From: Vreelandella subglaciescola
GTDB lineage: Bacteria; Pseudomonadota; Gammaproteobacteria; Pseudomonadales; Halomonadaceae
NCBI RefSeq assembly: GCF_900142895.1
Contig: NZ_LT670847.1
Location: forward strand, 248,001 to 312,000
DNA: 64,000 nucleotides
Direction of reading: 5' to 3'
The notes beneath the pieces were generated by a model. It was not told where the DNA came from. It made no database searches and worked only from the letters and a program-made list of their open reading frames with translations. Below are positions 8,500 through 17,114 of the stretch, in pieces; positions within the stretch are counted from its first letter, which is position 1, and each line of letters starts with the position of its first letter. Made by a program: the position numbers and the translations under genes.

Positions 8500-9027
8500 T
8501 CAGTCCATGAAATATTGATTGTCGGGAGCGGCGACGATCATCCCGTAGCGCAGCGCCGCAAAAAGCACGAGGTAGCTGAGAGACGCAAAAAGCGTCAGAT
8601 TCCAAATCGCAGCGGAAACGACACTGGCCCCATTCCAGATATACGGCGCATCACCCACGAGGCCGCCAATGTAGATCAGCAGGGAAGACAGAGCGATCAT
8701 CAATCCCCACTTCCAGATTCGGGCTGAGGTCATCAAACCAACGGCGACGAACACGGCGGCAGCCCCGAAGACACTCCACAAAACTGGAGTCGCGAAGGGA
8801 AAGGGTTCTTGGTTCGATAGCGCGACAGCCGCCGACGCAGCACCGATGACAGCCACCATTGCAACGAGAAGCAGCCGGGTGGTCCGCGGGAGATTGATGC
8901 GGATGTAGCGCAACAACGGAGCACGCTTTTTACCCGGTTTGATGTGTTCAAGGACTGGCTGGGTCGCGTTTTTGCTGCCACGAAAGTTCACACTGGCACG
9001 CAGAGCTGGAGAGTTTTCGTCTTCCAT
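8500..9027 (-). CDS. Four-helix membrane protein of unknown function, first gene of the molybdoenzyme operon
   Basis: This 175-aa protein has a basic N-terminal tail of about 50 residues followed by four hydrophobic segments (starting near LLLVAMVAVIGAASAAVALS, VLWSVFGAAAVFVAVGLM, WGLMIALSSLLIYIGGLV and AIWNLTLFASLSYLVLFAAL). No family is recognised. A GGAGG site lies upstream of the ATG, and the gene ends 13 bases before the fusion protein starts, so the two are surely co-transcribed. It may be a membrane subunit that binds quinone or anchors the fusion protein. No histidine pattern for haem is evident. Confidence 0.75.
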   Translation of the reverse strand: MEDENSPALRASVNFRGSKNATQPVLEHIKPGKKRAPLLRYIRINLPRTTRLLLVAMVAVIGAASAAVALSNQEPFPFATPVLWSVFGAAAVFVAVGLMTSARIWKWGLMIALSSLLIYIGGLVGDAPYIWNGASVVSAAIWNLTLFASLSYLVLFAALRYGMIVAAPDNQYFMD

Positions 9028-9280
9028 TACTATGTACTGCCTCCATCGAAGATCATTAATCGCCGGCCGGTGTTCAGCACCGCTGCCAACGCTACAACAC
9101 CTGAATGCTTAGAATCCTGAATTCATAGAATAACCGCAGCACTTTGGACCACTGCGTAGAGGCAGGAAGGCCAGCGCCGGTCCCTTTCTGCCTTGCCGAT
9201 CAAGGTGAAGCAGAACATGGCATATCGACAGCTGATCCAAGCATAACGATACCAGATTCACGCCTTCATAAGCATCCACA

Positions 9281-9339
9281 TGAGCCAGCCCAGTACTGGC
9301 AAAACGTATTACCAACGCTTGCGGTCCTGCTGCCATTTT
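9281..9339 (-). pseudogene. 59-bp fragment related to the DUF2201-like gene at 40360-41040
   Basis: Bases 9281-9339 match 40866-40924 at 54 of 59 positions. In the intact gene this stretch codes for part of the sequence KWQQDRKHWEDALPVLGWLS. The similarity stops abruptly at both sides. It is a relic of a second copy of that gene or of an island that carried it. Confidence 0.75.
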
Positions 9340-9341
9340 AT

Positions 9342-9355
9342 TTGATGTAAATCAA
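9342..9355. promoter_or_regulatory. Perfect FNR/ANR-type box
   Basis: TTGATGTAAATCAA fits the FNR consensus TTGAT-N4-ATCAA exactly. It is 315 bases upstream of the molybdoenzyme operon on the minus strand, which is far for direct control; on the plus strand no gene follows before the IS1380 element. A matching box precedes the DMSO/TMAO reductase operon at 32622. Confidence 0.6.
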
Positions 9356-9680
9356 ATATGGCTTATGCACGAAAGGAATATCATTGTAGCTTCTACTCAT
9401 CCTGCCGATAGGGATGTCGGGCACTTTCCATGGCATACACGCCTGACCCCGCCTTATTCATCAGGACGCCGAACGAGCGTTTTACGTCCCGTGGTGACCG
9501 GGACCGACCGGCTTTTATGTCATACGGTCGCTGAGTAGCCGATTAGCACATAGCTTTATCGTATCAATGCCGTGATATTTATAACTGAAGTTCATTGGTT
9601 TCGAGTGACGGCGCAGCCGTGGTCGTCGGCCTCCATAGTGGCCGTTTTGTCTGCTGGAAAAGGCTGAGTAATGCGACGTG

Positions 9681-11060
9681 TCAGGTCAATGCCGTCAGCC
9701 GCGGCAACCCCTTCAGTAAGGATGGCCACCATTTGTCGGCGGCATCGCCGAGGTGCACGGTGATACGCCGGGCGTGCACTGTCAGCGTGGCGGCCACCTT
9801 GAGCACCTGCTCGCGCATCCGCTTCAGGCTCCAGCCCTGCCGGGTCTGTCGTTCCAACAGGCAACGCAGCCCGTGTAGCACCTGATAAGCGCAGAGAGTC
9901 AGCAGCAGGTTTACCTCGTTGCGGGCCATGACGTCCTGGACGGTGGAGACACCGCGATCAGTCGAGGAGAGATGCATATCGAGCGACGACTTCACCTCGC
10001 CCATGTGGGCTTCGGCGCTGCCGCGCTTGCGATAAAGCGCCAGGACCTTTTCCGGCGGCCAGTCGAACTTGCCGAGATTGGTGACCAAAAAGAAGGCATG
10101 CAGCAGCAGATCATCGGGCCGCTCTTGTACCACCAGCACCACGCGCCGCGGCGCCGGCCAGGTACCGGCTTGGTACGCCAGGTCATGGCACCATTCCCGA
10201 GGTTGCTCGGGGGGCCGGCCGCGTGGCCGCTTCAGATGTGGCGCTGCCAGTGTCTGCAGGCCCGTATGACTGCGCAACCGGCCCAGATACTCGATGTCGC
10301 GATCTTCCAGCGCCTCAAGCGTGTCGTTGTCGGTGAAGCCGGCGTCGATGCGCACCTTGACCTTGGCCCCGGTGCTCTCGTTGAGTCGCCGCACCAGATG
10401 TGGGATCCAGGTATCGGCATTCTCGGCTGGGCCGGCGTTACCTTCACGCAGCAGGCCGCCCACCATGTCGCCGGTCTCTGCCAGCGAGGCCACCAAAGGC
10501 GAGTAGATTCTGGCCCCGTAAAGTCCATGAAACGCCGAACCGCCCTGGTGGCCGTGAACGTCGATCGGCAAGCCGTCGATGTCCAGCGTCAGATGCTCGG
10601 GGCGTTCGCCGCCGTTCAGCGAGGTCAGTCGCCAGACCGCCAGCCGCAGCAGGCCCTCATGCACGGTATCGATATTGTCGTCGCGGCCCAGGCACGTCAG
10701 CAGCCGCGACAGCGTCGCTTGAGATGGCCGGTCCTGAGCCAACGGCGTTGTCCCGCGGGCATCACTGCAGGCTAGCTGCCAGAGCGGGTCACGGCGAAGC
10801 GTATCGGTATCGCTGAGGTCGATCCAGCCCATCGAACGCTGCAGCACCAGGGTACGCAGCTGGCTGGCTAACGAGTGGCGGACGCGATCCGGGTCGCGGT
10901 GATCGACCAGATGGTCGTCCAGCGCATCGATCATGCCGCTGTTGTCGAGGGCTTCACGCAACAGCAAAGCACCGCTGTCGCTGGTGGTGCGATGGCCGCT
11001 GAGCTCGACGCGGATGGACCCGTTGCATGACGGGGTCCAGGGGGATAAGCTTTCACCCAT
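9681..11060 (-). CDS. IS1380-family transposase
   Basis: The 459-aa protein is full length for IS1380 transposases. Typical stretches are HRTTSDSGALLLREALDNSG near the N-terminus, LTLDIDGLPIDVHGHQGG (first catalytic aspartate, about residue 165), VKVRIDAGFTDNDTLEALED (second, about 245) and LYRKRGSAEAHMGEVKSSLD (glutamate, about 345). The start at 11060 gives MGESLSPWTP, in line with family length; a longer frame to 11264 runs into the promoter region of the chemoreceptor gene. The frame is intact. I could not pair its terminal inverted repeats by eye, so the element limits are not given. Confidence 0.9.
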   Translation of the reverse strand: MGESLSPWTPSCNGSIRVELSGHRTTSDSGALLLREALDNSGMIDALDDHLVDHRDPDRVRHSLASQLRTLVLQRSMGWIDLSDTDTLRRDPLWQLACSDARGTTPLAQDRPSQATLSRLLTCLGRDDNIDTVHEGLLRLAVWRLTSLNGGERPEHLTLDIDGLPIDVHGHQGGSAFHGLYGARIYSPLVASLAETGDMVGGLLREGNAGPAENADTWIPHLVRRLNESTGAKVKVRIDAGFTDNDTLEALEDRDIEYLGRLRSHTGLQTLAAPHLKRPRGRPPEQPREWCHDLAYQAGTWPAPRRVVLVVQERPDDLLLHAFFLVTNLGKFDWPPEKVLALYRKRGSAEAHMGEVKSSLDMHLSSTDRGVSTVQDVMARNEVNLLLTLCAYQVLHGLRCLLERQTRQGWSLKRMREQVLKVAATLTVHARRITVHLGDAADKWWPSLLKGLPRLTALT

Positions 11061-11191
11061 GGCGAGTGGTCCTCTTGAATTGTGTTCGTTCAGGAACATC
11101 TTGATTCTACAAGAGAAACTGCTCGCCATCTTCTTTTCTGTCTCAGCCCGGTGAATTAGGCGGGCTGACGCTACTTCGAGAGACACTTCCA

Positions 11192-13153
11192 ATGATGCAT
11201 CTGCTGCACCGCATACCCATGGGTCGGAAATTTCTGCTGATCCTGCTGCTCCCCTTGATGGCACTGGCCTGGTTCGCCGGCAGCGGTATTGTCGAGCGAC
11301 AGCGCCTGGTCACGAATATGGATTCGCTGCAAACGTTAACCGCTCTTGCCCAACGGGCGGGCAATCTGGTTCATGAACTGCAGCGTGAGCGGGGCATGTC
11401 GGCGGCGTTTATCGGCCGGGCCGACGATGCAGCAGAAAGTCGGCTGAAGGCCCAGTATGTGGCCAGCGACCGCGCTCTTGCCGCCTACCGCGATGAGCAG
11501 CAAGTCATGGGTTCGGCGGTGCTCAGCGATGCCATGGCCGAGGATATCGCCAGCATCCGCCAACAGCTGGCGGCGATGATCGATATCCGCGAACGGGTTC
11601 AGCGCCAGAACATTGACGTCAACGATGCGGTCAGCCGCTATACCAGCGTCAATGACGCCTTGCTGACGCTGGTCAGCCAGCTGACGCACATGACCGTGGA
11701 TGCCGACATTGCGCGGCGGCTGGGTGCCTATGTGATTCTGCTCAAGGCCAAGGACCTGACCGGTATCGAGCGCGCTCTGCTGGCGAATGCCTTCAGCATC
11801 GACCGGATGCGCGCGCCGATGTACCGGCGACTGCTGGCCATGCAGGGCCAGGAAACCGCGTATCGGGAAAGCTTTCGTGCGCTGGCCAGCGACCGCACCA
11901 GGCAACAGTTCGCCGACTTTCTGAGCGGCGAGCAGGTCAAACAGGCAGAGCAGCTGCGCGAGGTAGCACTGGAGCGGGGAGTTATCGGCGGTTACCGCAT
12001 TGATCCGGAACGCTGGTTTGACCAGCAGACGCGCAAGATAGATGGACTAAAGAAGCTGGAGGACAGCTTGGCGGGCAGCGTGCTGGCAGAAGCCGAGAGG
12101 CTGCACGGGGAAGCACGCCGGGACCTGATCGGATATCTGGTAGTAGCAGTGGCGGCCGCGCTGTTTGCCATTCTGGCCACGGCCCTGATCGTACATAGTC
12201 TCGTGCGGGCGCTGCGCGCGGCGCTGAATGATATCAATCACCGGGGCGGTGATCTGACCCGCCGCGTCACGGTGCCGGGTAGTGACGAGCTGTCGCAGCT
12301 GTACCTGGCCTTTAACGCCGCCTCTGCCGAAACCGAGGCGCTAGTGGGCAACATTCAACGCAGCGCGCTTTCGGTGGAGTTGGCCAGCGGTGAAATTGCC
12401 CGGGGTAACCAGGATATGGCTCAGCGGACCGAAGAGCAGTCTGCTTCGCTGGTGGAGACGGCCTCGAGTATGGAACAGATCACGGCAACCGTTCGGCAAA
12501 CGGCCGATAATACGCGTCAGGTCGAATCCATGACCAACAAGGTGGTTAGCGAGGCCGATGAAGCCAGCCAGGTTGCCGAGCGTGCCAGCCAGGCGATGGA
12601 AGACATTCATACCGCCAATCAGGAGGTCACCAGCATTGTCGAGGCCATCGACAGCATCGCCTTTCAAACCAACCTGCTGGCGCTGAACGCCTCGGTCGAG
12701 GCGGCTCGCGCCGGTGAGCAAGGGCGCGGCTTTGCCGTGGTTGCCGCCGAGGTGCGCAAGCTGGCCAGCCGCAGTGCCGAAGAGGCCGGGCAGATCCGTC
12801 AGCTGGTGGCCAACAACGTGGCGCGGATCAATGAAGGGGAGACGCTGGTGAGCAATACCAGCGCGACGTTGGGCACCATCACCCAGGAGATTCGCCAGGT
12901 AGCCGGGCTGATTCGTGACGTTTCCGCTGCCACCGGTGAACAGTCGGCCGGTATTGAGCAGGTTAATCAGGCGGTCACCCAGCTGGAGGAAGTTACCCAG
13001 CAGAACGCCGCGCTGGTAGAGCAGGTGGCGGCCGCGAGTCGTTCGCTAGATGAGCAGGCAAGCGATATGGCGGGAATGGTTAGCCACTACACCGTTGGCG
13101 ATGCACCTGCGCCGCAGGCGCATAGCCTGCTGGCCGCTAGTTCGGGCGCTTGA
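11192..13153 (+). CDS. Methyl-accepting chemotaxis protein with nitrate/nitrite-sensing (NIT) domain
   Basis: This is a 653-aa chemoreceptor. A membrane segment lies at about residues 12-28, a periplasmic NIT-type domain at about 40-290 ([15 protein letters not shown] is typical of its first helix), a second membrane segment at about 310-332, then a HAMP-like linker and the cytoplasmic signalling domain. The hairpin tip, [21 protein letters not shown] near residue 485, binds CheA and CheW. NIT domains are thought to sense nitrate or nitrite, which would fit the anaerobic respiration genes nearby, but the ligand is inferred. The IS1380 element lies only about 130 bases upstream and may have replaced the native promoter. 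Confidence 0.93.
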   Translation: MMHLLHRIPMGRKFLLILLLPLMALAWFAGSGIVERQRLVTNMDSLQTLTALAQRAGNLVHELQRERGMSAAFIGRADDAAESRLKAQYVASDRALAAYRDEQQVMGSAVLSDAMAEDIASIRQQLAAMIDIRERVQRQNIDVNDAVSRYTSVNDALLTLVSQLTHMTVDADIARRLGAYVILLKAKDLTGIERALLANAFSIDRMRAPMYRRLLAMQGQETAYRESFRALASDRTRQQFADFLSGEQVKQAEQLREVALERGVIGGYRIDPERWFDQQTRKIDGLKKLEDSLAGSVLAEAERLHGEARRDLIGYLVVAVAAALFAILATALIVHSLVRALRAALNDINHRGGDLTRRVTVPGSDELSQLYLAFNAASAETEALVGNIQRSALSVELASGEIARGNQDMAQRTEEQSASLVETASSMEQITATVRQTADNTRQVESMTNKVVSEADEASQVAERASQAMEDIHTANQEVTSIVEAIDSIAFQTNLLALNASVEAARAGEQGRGFAVVAAEVRKLASRSAEEAGQIRQLVANNVARINEGETLVSNTSATLGTITQEIRQVAGLIRDVSAATGEQSAGIEQVNQAVTQLEEVTQQNAALVEQVAAASRSLDEQASDMAGMVSHYTVGDAPAPQAHSLLAASSGA

Positions 13154-13188
13154 CGCTTTACGCCGCGACGATAAAGCGCAGGGGCGGA

Positions 13189-15414
13189 TCAATATACGTC
13201 TTCACGGTAGCGCCCCTGAGCTTTCAGCGTGGTGACGTCGATGCCCAGCGGGGCGATGATGTCATCGAGCGCCGAGATGACGCTGGTGGCCATGCCGCGC
13301 CCGCCGCAGACCAGGATCTGCGCGCCTTTGTCGATCAGCCGGCGTAACTCCGGCCCGTTGGCGGTCAGCTTGTCTTGCACGTAGGCGCGTTCGTCGATGC
13401 GCGAAAAAGCCGCATTCAACTGGGTCAGCCGCCTGTCGGTGAGATACGCGTTGAGTTCGGTCTCATAAAGAAAATCAGACTGGGGGTTACGCCCGCCCCA
13501 ATAAAGGTGCATGGGGTGGTGCGTTTTGTTGTGGCGTATAAAGCCGACCAGCGGCCCGATGCCGGTGCCGGCGCCGATCAGTACGACCGGTGCCTTGCCG
13601 GATGTGGGGCGAAAGTTGGGGTTGGGCTGGATAAAGGCGTCGATAGTGCCGCCCACCGGCAGCGCATGGAGGAAGCTCGAGCACAGGCCGTGGGGATGCT
13701 GGCGCACGCAGATCTCCAGCACGCCATCCGTTGAGGCCGACGCCAGCGAATAAAAACGCGGCGTCTGACTAGCGGGCGGCAGGATGCCGACCAGGTCGCC
13801 GGCCTCGAAAGACGGCAGGCCAGTGCGTTTTAGCCAGCGGCTCAGCAGGGCGGTTTTGCCGCTAGCGGCGGGCGCCTTGAAGCGCAGTACGTCGGTCGGC
13901 GCCTGTACGCCAGCGCCGTAATCCACGCGCTCGGCAAGGGCCAGCGCCGTGGTGCGTGGGCGGGTGGGCGTATGAACTAGCGCTAGCTTAGTGCCGAGCG
14001 CCTTGCCTACCGCATTGCCCCAGCGGGTAAACGCCTGACCTGACTGCCGGTCGATGGTGTCGAGCGGCAGCAACAGCGGCCAGCCCTTGGCGGTGAGCGA
14101 TGCCTCAATTTTTTTCGCGAACCCGCAGAACTGCGGAAACTGCTGATCGCCAAAGCCCAGCACGGCTACCGGGAGTTGGGGCGTATCCGTGATGTTGTCG
14201 AGCCGCGTCAGAAACCGGCTGGCCGAGGCCGGCGCGTCGCCATCGCCGTAGGTCGCGGTGAGGATGAATAGCCGTTTTGCATGGCGATAACGCGACGCCA
14301 GCTGGTTCATTGGGGCGGTGTGCACGCGGTGCCCCGCCTGGGTCAGGCTATCGTGCAGCGTCTTGGCGAAGCCCCAGGTTGTATTACCTTCGCTGCCGAC
14401 GAGAATCACGCTGTCCGCGGCGTTCGCCCCGCTGTTGGCGACGATTTTCGGCCGCGAGCGGCGGCGTTTCCACCAGATCATCGCGCCGGTTATGGCCATC
14501 ACCGGCACCGTCAGGGCGGACAGGCCGAGAATCAGACCCAGCCACCAAAGCCCTTCGCCGGTGTGCAGCTGATAGATGAGCGCATAAACGCTGTGAGTGG
14601 CGTCGTGGGGCTGGTAGGACAGCCATTCACCGCTGGCCTGATCGATAAACCCGGCGCCCTGATGGGTCTCCAGGGAATACATGTCCGTGGGGTCATCCGG
14701 ATAGGGATAGACCAGCTCTCGCAGGTCGTTCAGGTCAGTTGCCTGCAAAACCGGCAGGGTATCGATGGCGGCGGGGGTGCCGCCGCTGACTTCCAGAGGA
14801 AAGTCGGGCTCGGCTTCCACGCCCTCGGGGGCCAGGCCGAACGTGGTGGCGGAGAGATAGGCGCCGGTTAGCCCCGAAAGTAGCAGGCCGAGTAGTGCCG
14901 CCCGCCCCAGTTCGAGGTGCAGCCGCTGGCTCAAGGTGCCGCGTATGGGGCGCAGCAGCTGGCGCCATCCGCCCAGCCGAGCGGCCAGCAGCAGCGTGCC
15001 GGAGATCGTCAGTACGATCATCGCCAGCGCCGTGATGCCAGCAACCATGCGGCCGGGCGTGTCGAGCAGCAGGGAGCGGTGCAGGTTTTTTACCCAGCGC
15101 GAGAACGACGACGGCGCATAGGGTGCAATGGCCTGCCCGGTGCGTGGATCTATGCGATCGGCGCCTACGTCACCGTCGCGGGTATAATAGACGATAAGGG
15201 TGCCCGAGGGCGTGCGTTTGATCTGCTCGGCTCCCGGGTAGTGCCTCGCCACCGTGTCCGCCAGCTCGGCGACGCTGACCTGCCCGGCGGCGGGCACGCT
15301 GGCATTCGCCCGCTCGAGCGCCGGGCTGAACGAGAGGATAGCACCGGTCACTGCGAGAACAATGGCGAACAGCGCGGCGATCAGGCCGGGTAGCGAGTGA
15401 AGCTTGCGTAGCAT
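13189..15414 (-). CDS. PepSY-type membrane reductase fused to flavodoxin and FAD/NAD(P)H domains
   Basis: The 741-aa protein has a PepSY-associated membrane region (residues 1-340, with paired histidines in LHSLPGLIAALFAIVLAVTG and KNLHRSLLLDTPGRMVAG that may bind haem), a flavodoxin domain (about 355-490, ILVGSEGNTTWGFAKTLHDS) and a ferredoxin-reductase-like FAD/NAD(P)H domain (about 520-741, TPRFYSLASAS, VLIGAGTGIGPLVGFIRH, ILVCGGRGMA). It should carry electrons from cytosolic NAD(P)H across the membrane, probably to ferric siderophores or another periplasmic acceptor. The start at 15414 has a GGGGAG site; a longer frame exists but lacks one. Downstream of DUF2271 and PepSY genes in one operon. 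Confidence 0.85.
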   Translation of the reverse strand: MLRKLHSLPGLIAALFAIVLAVTGAILSFSPALERANASVPAAGQVSVAELADTVARHYPGAEQIKRTPSGTLIVYYTRDGDVGADRIDPRTGQAIAPYAPSSFSRWVKNLHRSLLLDTPGRMVAGITALAMIVLTISGTLLLAARLGGWRQLLRPIRGTLSQRLHLELGRAALLGLLLSGLTGAYLSATTFGLAPEGVEAEPDFPLEVSGGTPAAIDTLPVLQATDLNDLRELVYPYPDDPTDMYSLETHQGAGFIDQASGEWLSYQPHDATHSVYALIYQLHTGEGLWWLGLILGLSALTVPVMAITGAMIWWKRRRSRPKIVANSGANAADSVILVGSEGNTTWGFAKTLHDSLTQAGHRVHTAPMNQLASRYRHAKRLFILTATYGDGDAPASASRFLTRLDNITDTPQLPVAVLGFGDQQFPQFCGFAKKIEASLTAKGWPLLLPLDTIDRQSGQAFTRWGNAVGKALGTKLALVHTPTRPRTTALALAERVDYGAGVQAPTDVLRFKAPAASGKTALLSRWLKRTGLPSFEAGDLVGILPPASQTPRFYSLASASTDGVLEICVRQHPHGLCSSFLHALPVGGTIDAFIQPNPNFRPTSGKAPVVLIGAGTGIGPLVGFIRHNKTHHPMHLYWGGRNPQSDFLYETELNAYLTDRRLTQLNAAFSRIDERAYVQDKLTANGPELRRLIDKGAQILVCGGRGMATSVISALDDIIAPLGIDVTTLKAQGRYREDVY

Positions 15415-15436
15415 GGTAGTTGTGCTCCCCGGCTGG

Positions 15437-15907
15437 TCAGAAAGTGTAGCGGAACGACTGCACGTAGCCACGGCCCGAAACCGCCTGGCCGGCGCCCTCG
15501 GTGGTCAGCGCCACGGCGACGTCGGCGCGATTGTCGCGGTTGTCCTCGACGGCGGTGTCGACGCGTACGTCATAGCCTGCGTCGATCAGCTCATCGGCAA
15601 TGTCTAGCGTGATATTCAGGGAGCGTCCGCTACCGACGCTGGCGCCGGTGAGGCCGTCATATTCGCGGCTACGCAGACCGCTGCCCCGTGCCCAGTCGCG
15701 CAGGTGCTTGTAGTACTTCGATTTTTTCCCGGCGATCCACAGCGTGTCCTGGTACTGGCCGTTGGCATCGGTAAGATAGAGCGCCATATAGGCCTCATCG
15801 CCGCCGTAGTCTTTCAGCTCGGTGGTGAAGGTGACCTCGCGCGCCAGGGCGGCCGTCGACAGCGCGAGAGTGGCAACAAGGCCAAGTGTCAGGGTGAGCT
15901 TGTTCAT
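15437..15907 (-). CDS. DUF2271-family periplasmic protein
   Basis: This 156-aa protein has a clear Sec signal peptide (MNKLTLTLGLVATLALSTAA, cleaved near ALA-RE). The mature part is a small beta-rich domain with EAYMALYLTDANGQYQDTLW, then KSKYYKHLRDWARGSG, the pattern of DUF2271 proteins that accompany PepSY/flavodoxin reductases. Its start overlaps the end of the upstream PepSY gene by four bases (ATGA), and it ends 22 bases before the reductase start, so the three genes are one operon. Its exact role is unknown; it may deliver or receive electrons or metal at the periplasmic face. Confidence 0.8.
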   Translation of the reverse strand: MNKLTLTLGLVATLALSTAALAREVTFTTELKDYGGDEAYMALYLTDANGQYQDTLWIAGKKSKYYKHLRDWARGSGLRSREYDGLTGASVGSGRSLNITLDIADELIDAGYDVRVDTAVEDNRDNRADVAVALTTEGAGQAVSGRGYVQSFRYTF

Positions 15908-16287
15908 GGTTGATCTCCCTTGCTGGCTTTATCGGTGTCGTTCTCTGTGTCTTTTTCTGTATCTGCGCCATCGTCATCGCCGCTGTAGAGGCTGGCGGGT
16001 ATTACGGCGTCTTCTTTGAACTTTATTTCCAGCTCACGCAGGCGCAGCGATGAAGGCGTGTAGTCGGCCTCGACTTTATTGCCGTGCTGGTCGAAGCCTT
16101 TGACTTCGTAGCAGCCGTCATCAACCTTGATGCGGCGCACTTCCCAGCCTTTATCTTCGAGCTGTTGTCGCAGGACATCGCGGGGTTGCCAATCGGCTAC
16201 CGGGTCCTTGCAGTCATGGTCGGCGTGAGCGATGGTCGCGATGGACAGCGCACAAAGGGTCACGGTCGCGTGTAATAAGAGTTTCAT
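15904..16287 (-). CDS. Periplasmic PepSY-domain protein
   Basis: The 127-aa protein has a signal peptide (MKLLLHATVTLCALSIATIA) and one PepSY-like domain (about residues 35-92: DVLRQQLEDKGWEVRRIKVD, then YEVKGFDQHGNKVEADYTPS). The C-terminal 25 residues are a low-complexity acidic tail (DDDGADTEKDTENDTDKASK). Two cysteines, in HDCKDP and DDGCYEV, could form a disulfide. First gene of the reductase operon and divergent from the two-component system, which probably controls it through the shared 167-bp region 16288-16454. Confidence 0.85.
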   Translation of the reverse strand: MKLLLHATVTLCALSIATIAHADHDCKDPVADWQPRDVLRQQLEDKGWEVRRIKVDDGCYEVKGFDQHGNKVEADYTPSSLRLRELEIKFKEDAVIPASLYSGDDDGADTEKDTENDTDKASKGDQP

Positions 16288-16454
16288 TGTTCTGGTCCTC
16301 TTGGGTTAAGGCATACGGCCACTGTAGCCGGCGATTCTGACAGCAACCTGAAACGCCCCCCGCCAGGCTGGCGCAACAATTCCGGCTCCCTTCAGTTAGC
16401 CGTCAGGTCGACGCGTTAGGCTTTGGATAGCGGGAGACAAGGAGGAAGCAGGCG

Positions 16455-17114
16455 ATGCGCATACTATTGGTTGAGGATGCCCTCATGCTGGGGGAAGCGG
16501 TACGCGATCAGGTGGCCGAAGATGGCCATGCGGTGGACTGGATGACGTGCCTTAAGCACGCCGAAGCCAGCGTTGCCACCACCGATTATGACCTGATCCT
16601 GCTCGATCTGACGCTGCCCGATGGCAATGGGGTCGACCTGCTGGGACGCTGCCGCCGTGCGGGTAATACCACGCCGGTAATTATTCTGACCGCGCGCGAT
16701 CAGATTTCCGATCGTATCGCCGGTTTGAATGCCGGCGCGGATGACTACCTGGTGAAGCCGTTTGATCTGGCCGAGCTATCAGCGCGTATTGCCGCTGTGG
16801 CTCGGCGCTATGCGGGTAATCCGAACCCGCTTATCGAAGTGGGCGAGTTGGAGGTAGATCTGGTCAACCATTCGCTACGTCGCGCTGGGCATGGCATCGA
16901 GCTGACCGCCCGGGAGTGGGCGCTGTTTGAGGCATTTGTGCAGCGCCCCGAGGCGCTATTATCTCGCTCCCAGCTCGAAGATCGTCTATACGCCTTTGGC
17001 GCCGAGATAGAGAGCAATACCATCGAGGTGCATATCAGCCGCTTGCGCAAGAAGCTGGGGCGCGGCGCTATCGAAACGGTGCGCGGTATGGGCTACCGGC
17101 TGGGTCAGGCGTGA
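16455..17114 (+). CDS. OmpR/QseB-type response regulator
   Basis: This 219-aa regulator has a receiver domain (residues 1-115) with the phosphorylated aspartate in LILLDLTLPDGNG (about residue 51), the conserved lysine in DDYLVKPFDL, and a winged-helix DNA-binding domain (about 128-219, LTAREWALFEAF, VEVHISRLRKKL-like wing, ETVRGMGYRL). A strong AGGAGGA site precedes the ATG. The kinase gene overlaps its end. Regulators of this type next to PepSY/DUF2271 genes usually sense metals or envelope stress; by position it likely controls the divergent reductase operon. Confidence 0.93.
   Translation: MRILLVEDALMLGEAVRDQVAEDGHAVDWMTCLKHAEASVATTDYDLILLDLTLPDGNGVDLLGRCRRAGNTTPVIILTARDQISDRIAGLNAGADDYLVKPFDLAELSARIAAVARRYAGNPNPLIEVGELEVDLVNHSLRRAGHGIELTAREWALFEAFVQRPEALLSRSQLEDRLYAFGAEIESNTIEVHISRLRKKLGRGAIETVRGMGYRLGQA

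Larger units (their letters stand above)
9028..9680. other. 653-bp intergenic region with gene scrap and FNR-type box
   Basis: No convincing gene is seen. The region holds a 59-bp piece of a gene whose intact relative lies at 40360-41040 (9281-9339), directly followed by a perfect FNR/ANR-type palindrome (9342-9355). The rest (9360-9600) shows only short frames without family resemblance. It separates the molybdoenzyme operon from the IS1380 transposase and probably contains the promoter of the former. Confidence 0.6.

Noticed and set aside
9365..9540. Short plus-strand frame downstream of the FNR-type box
   Set aside because: No ribosome site and no resemblance to known proteins; treated as intergenic.
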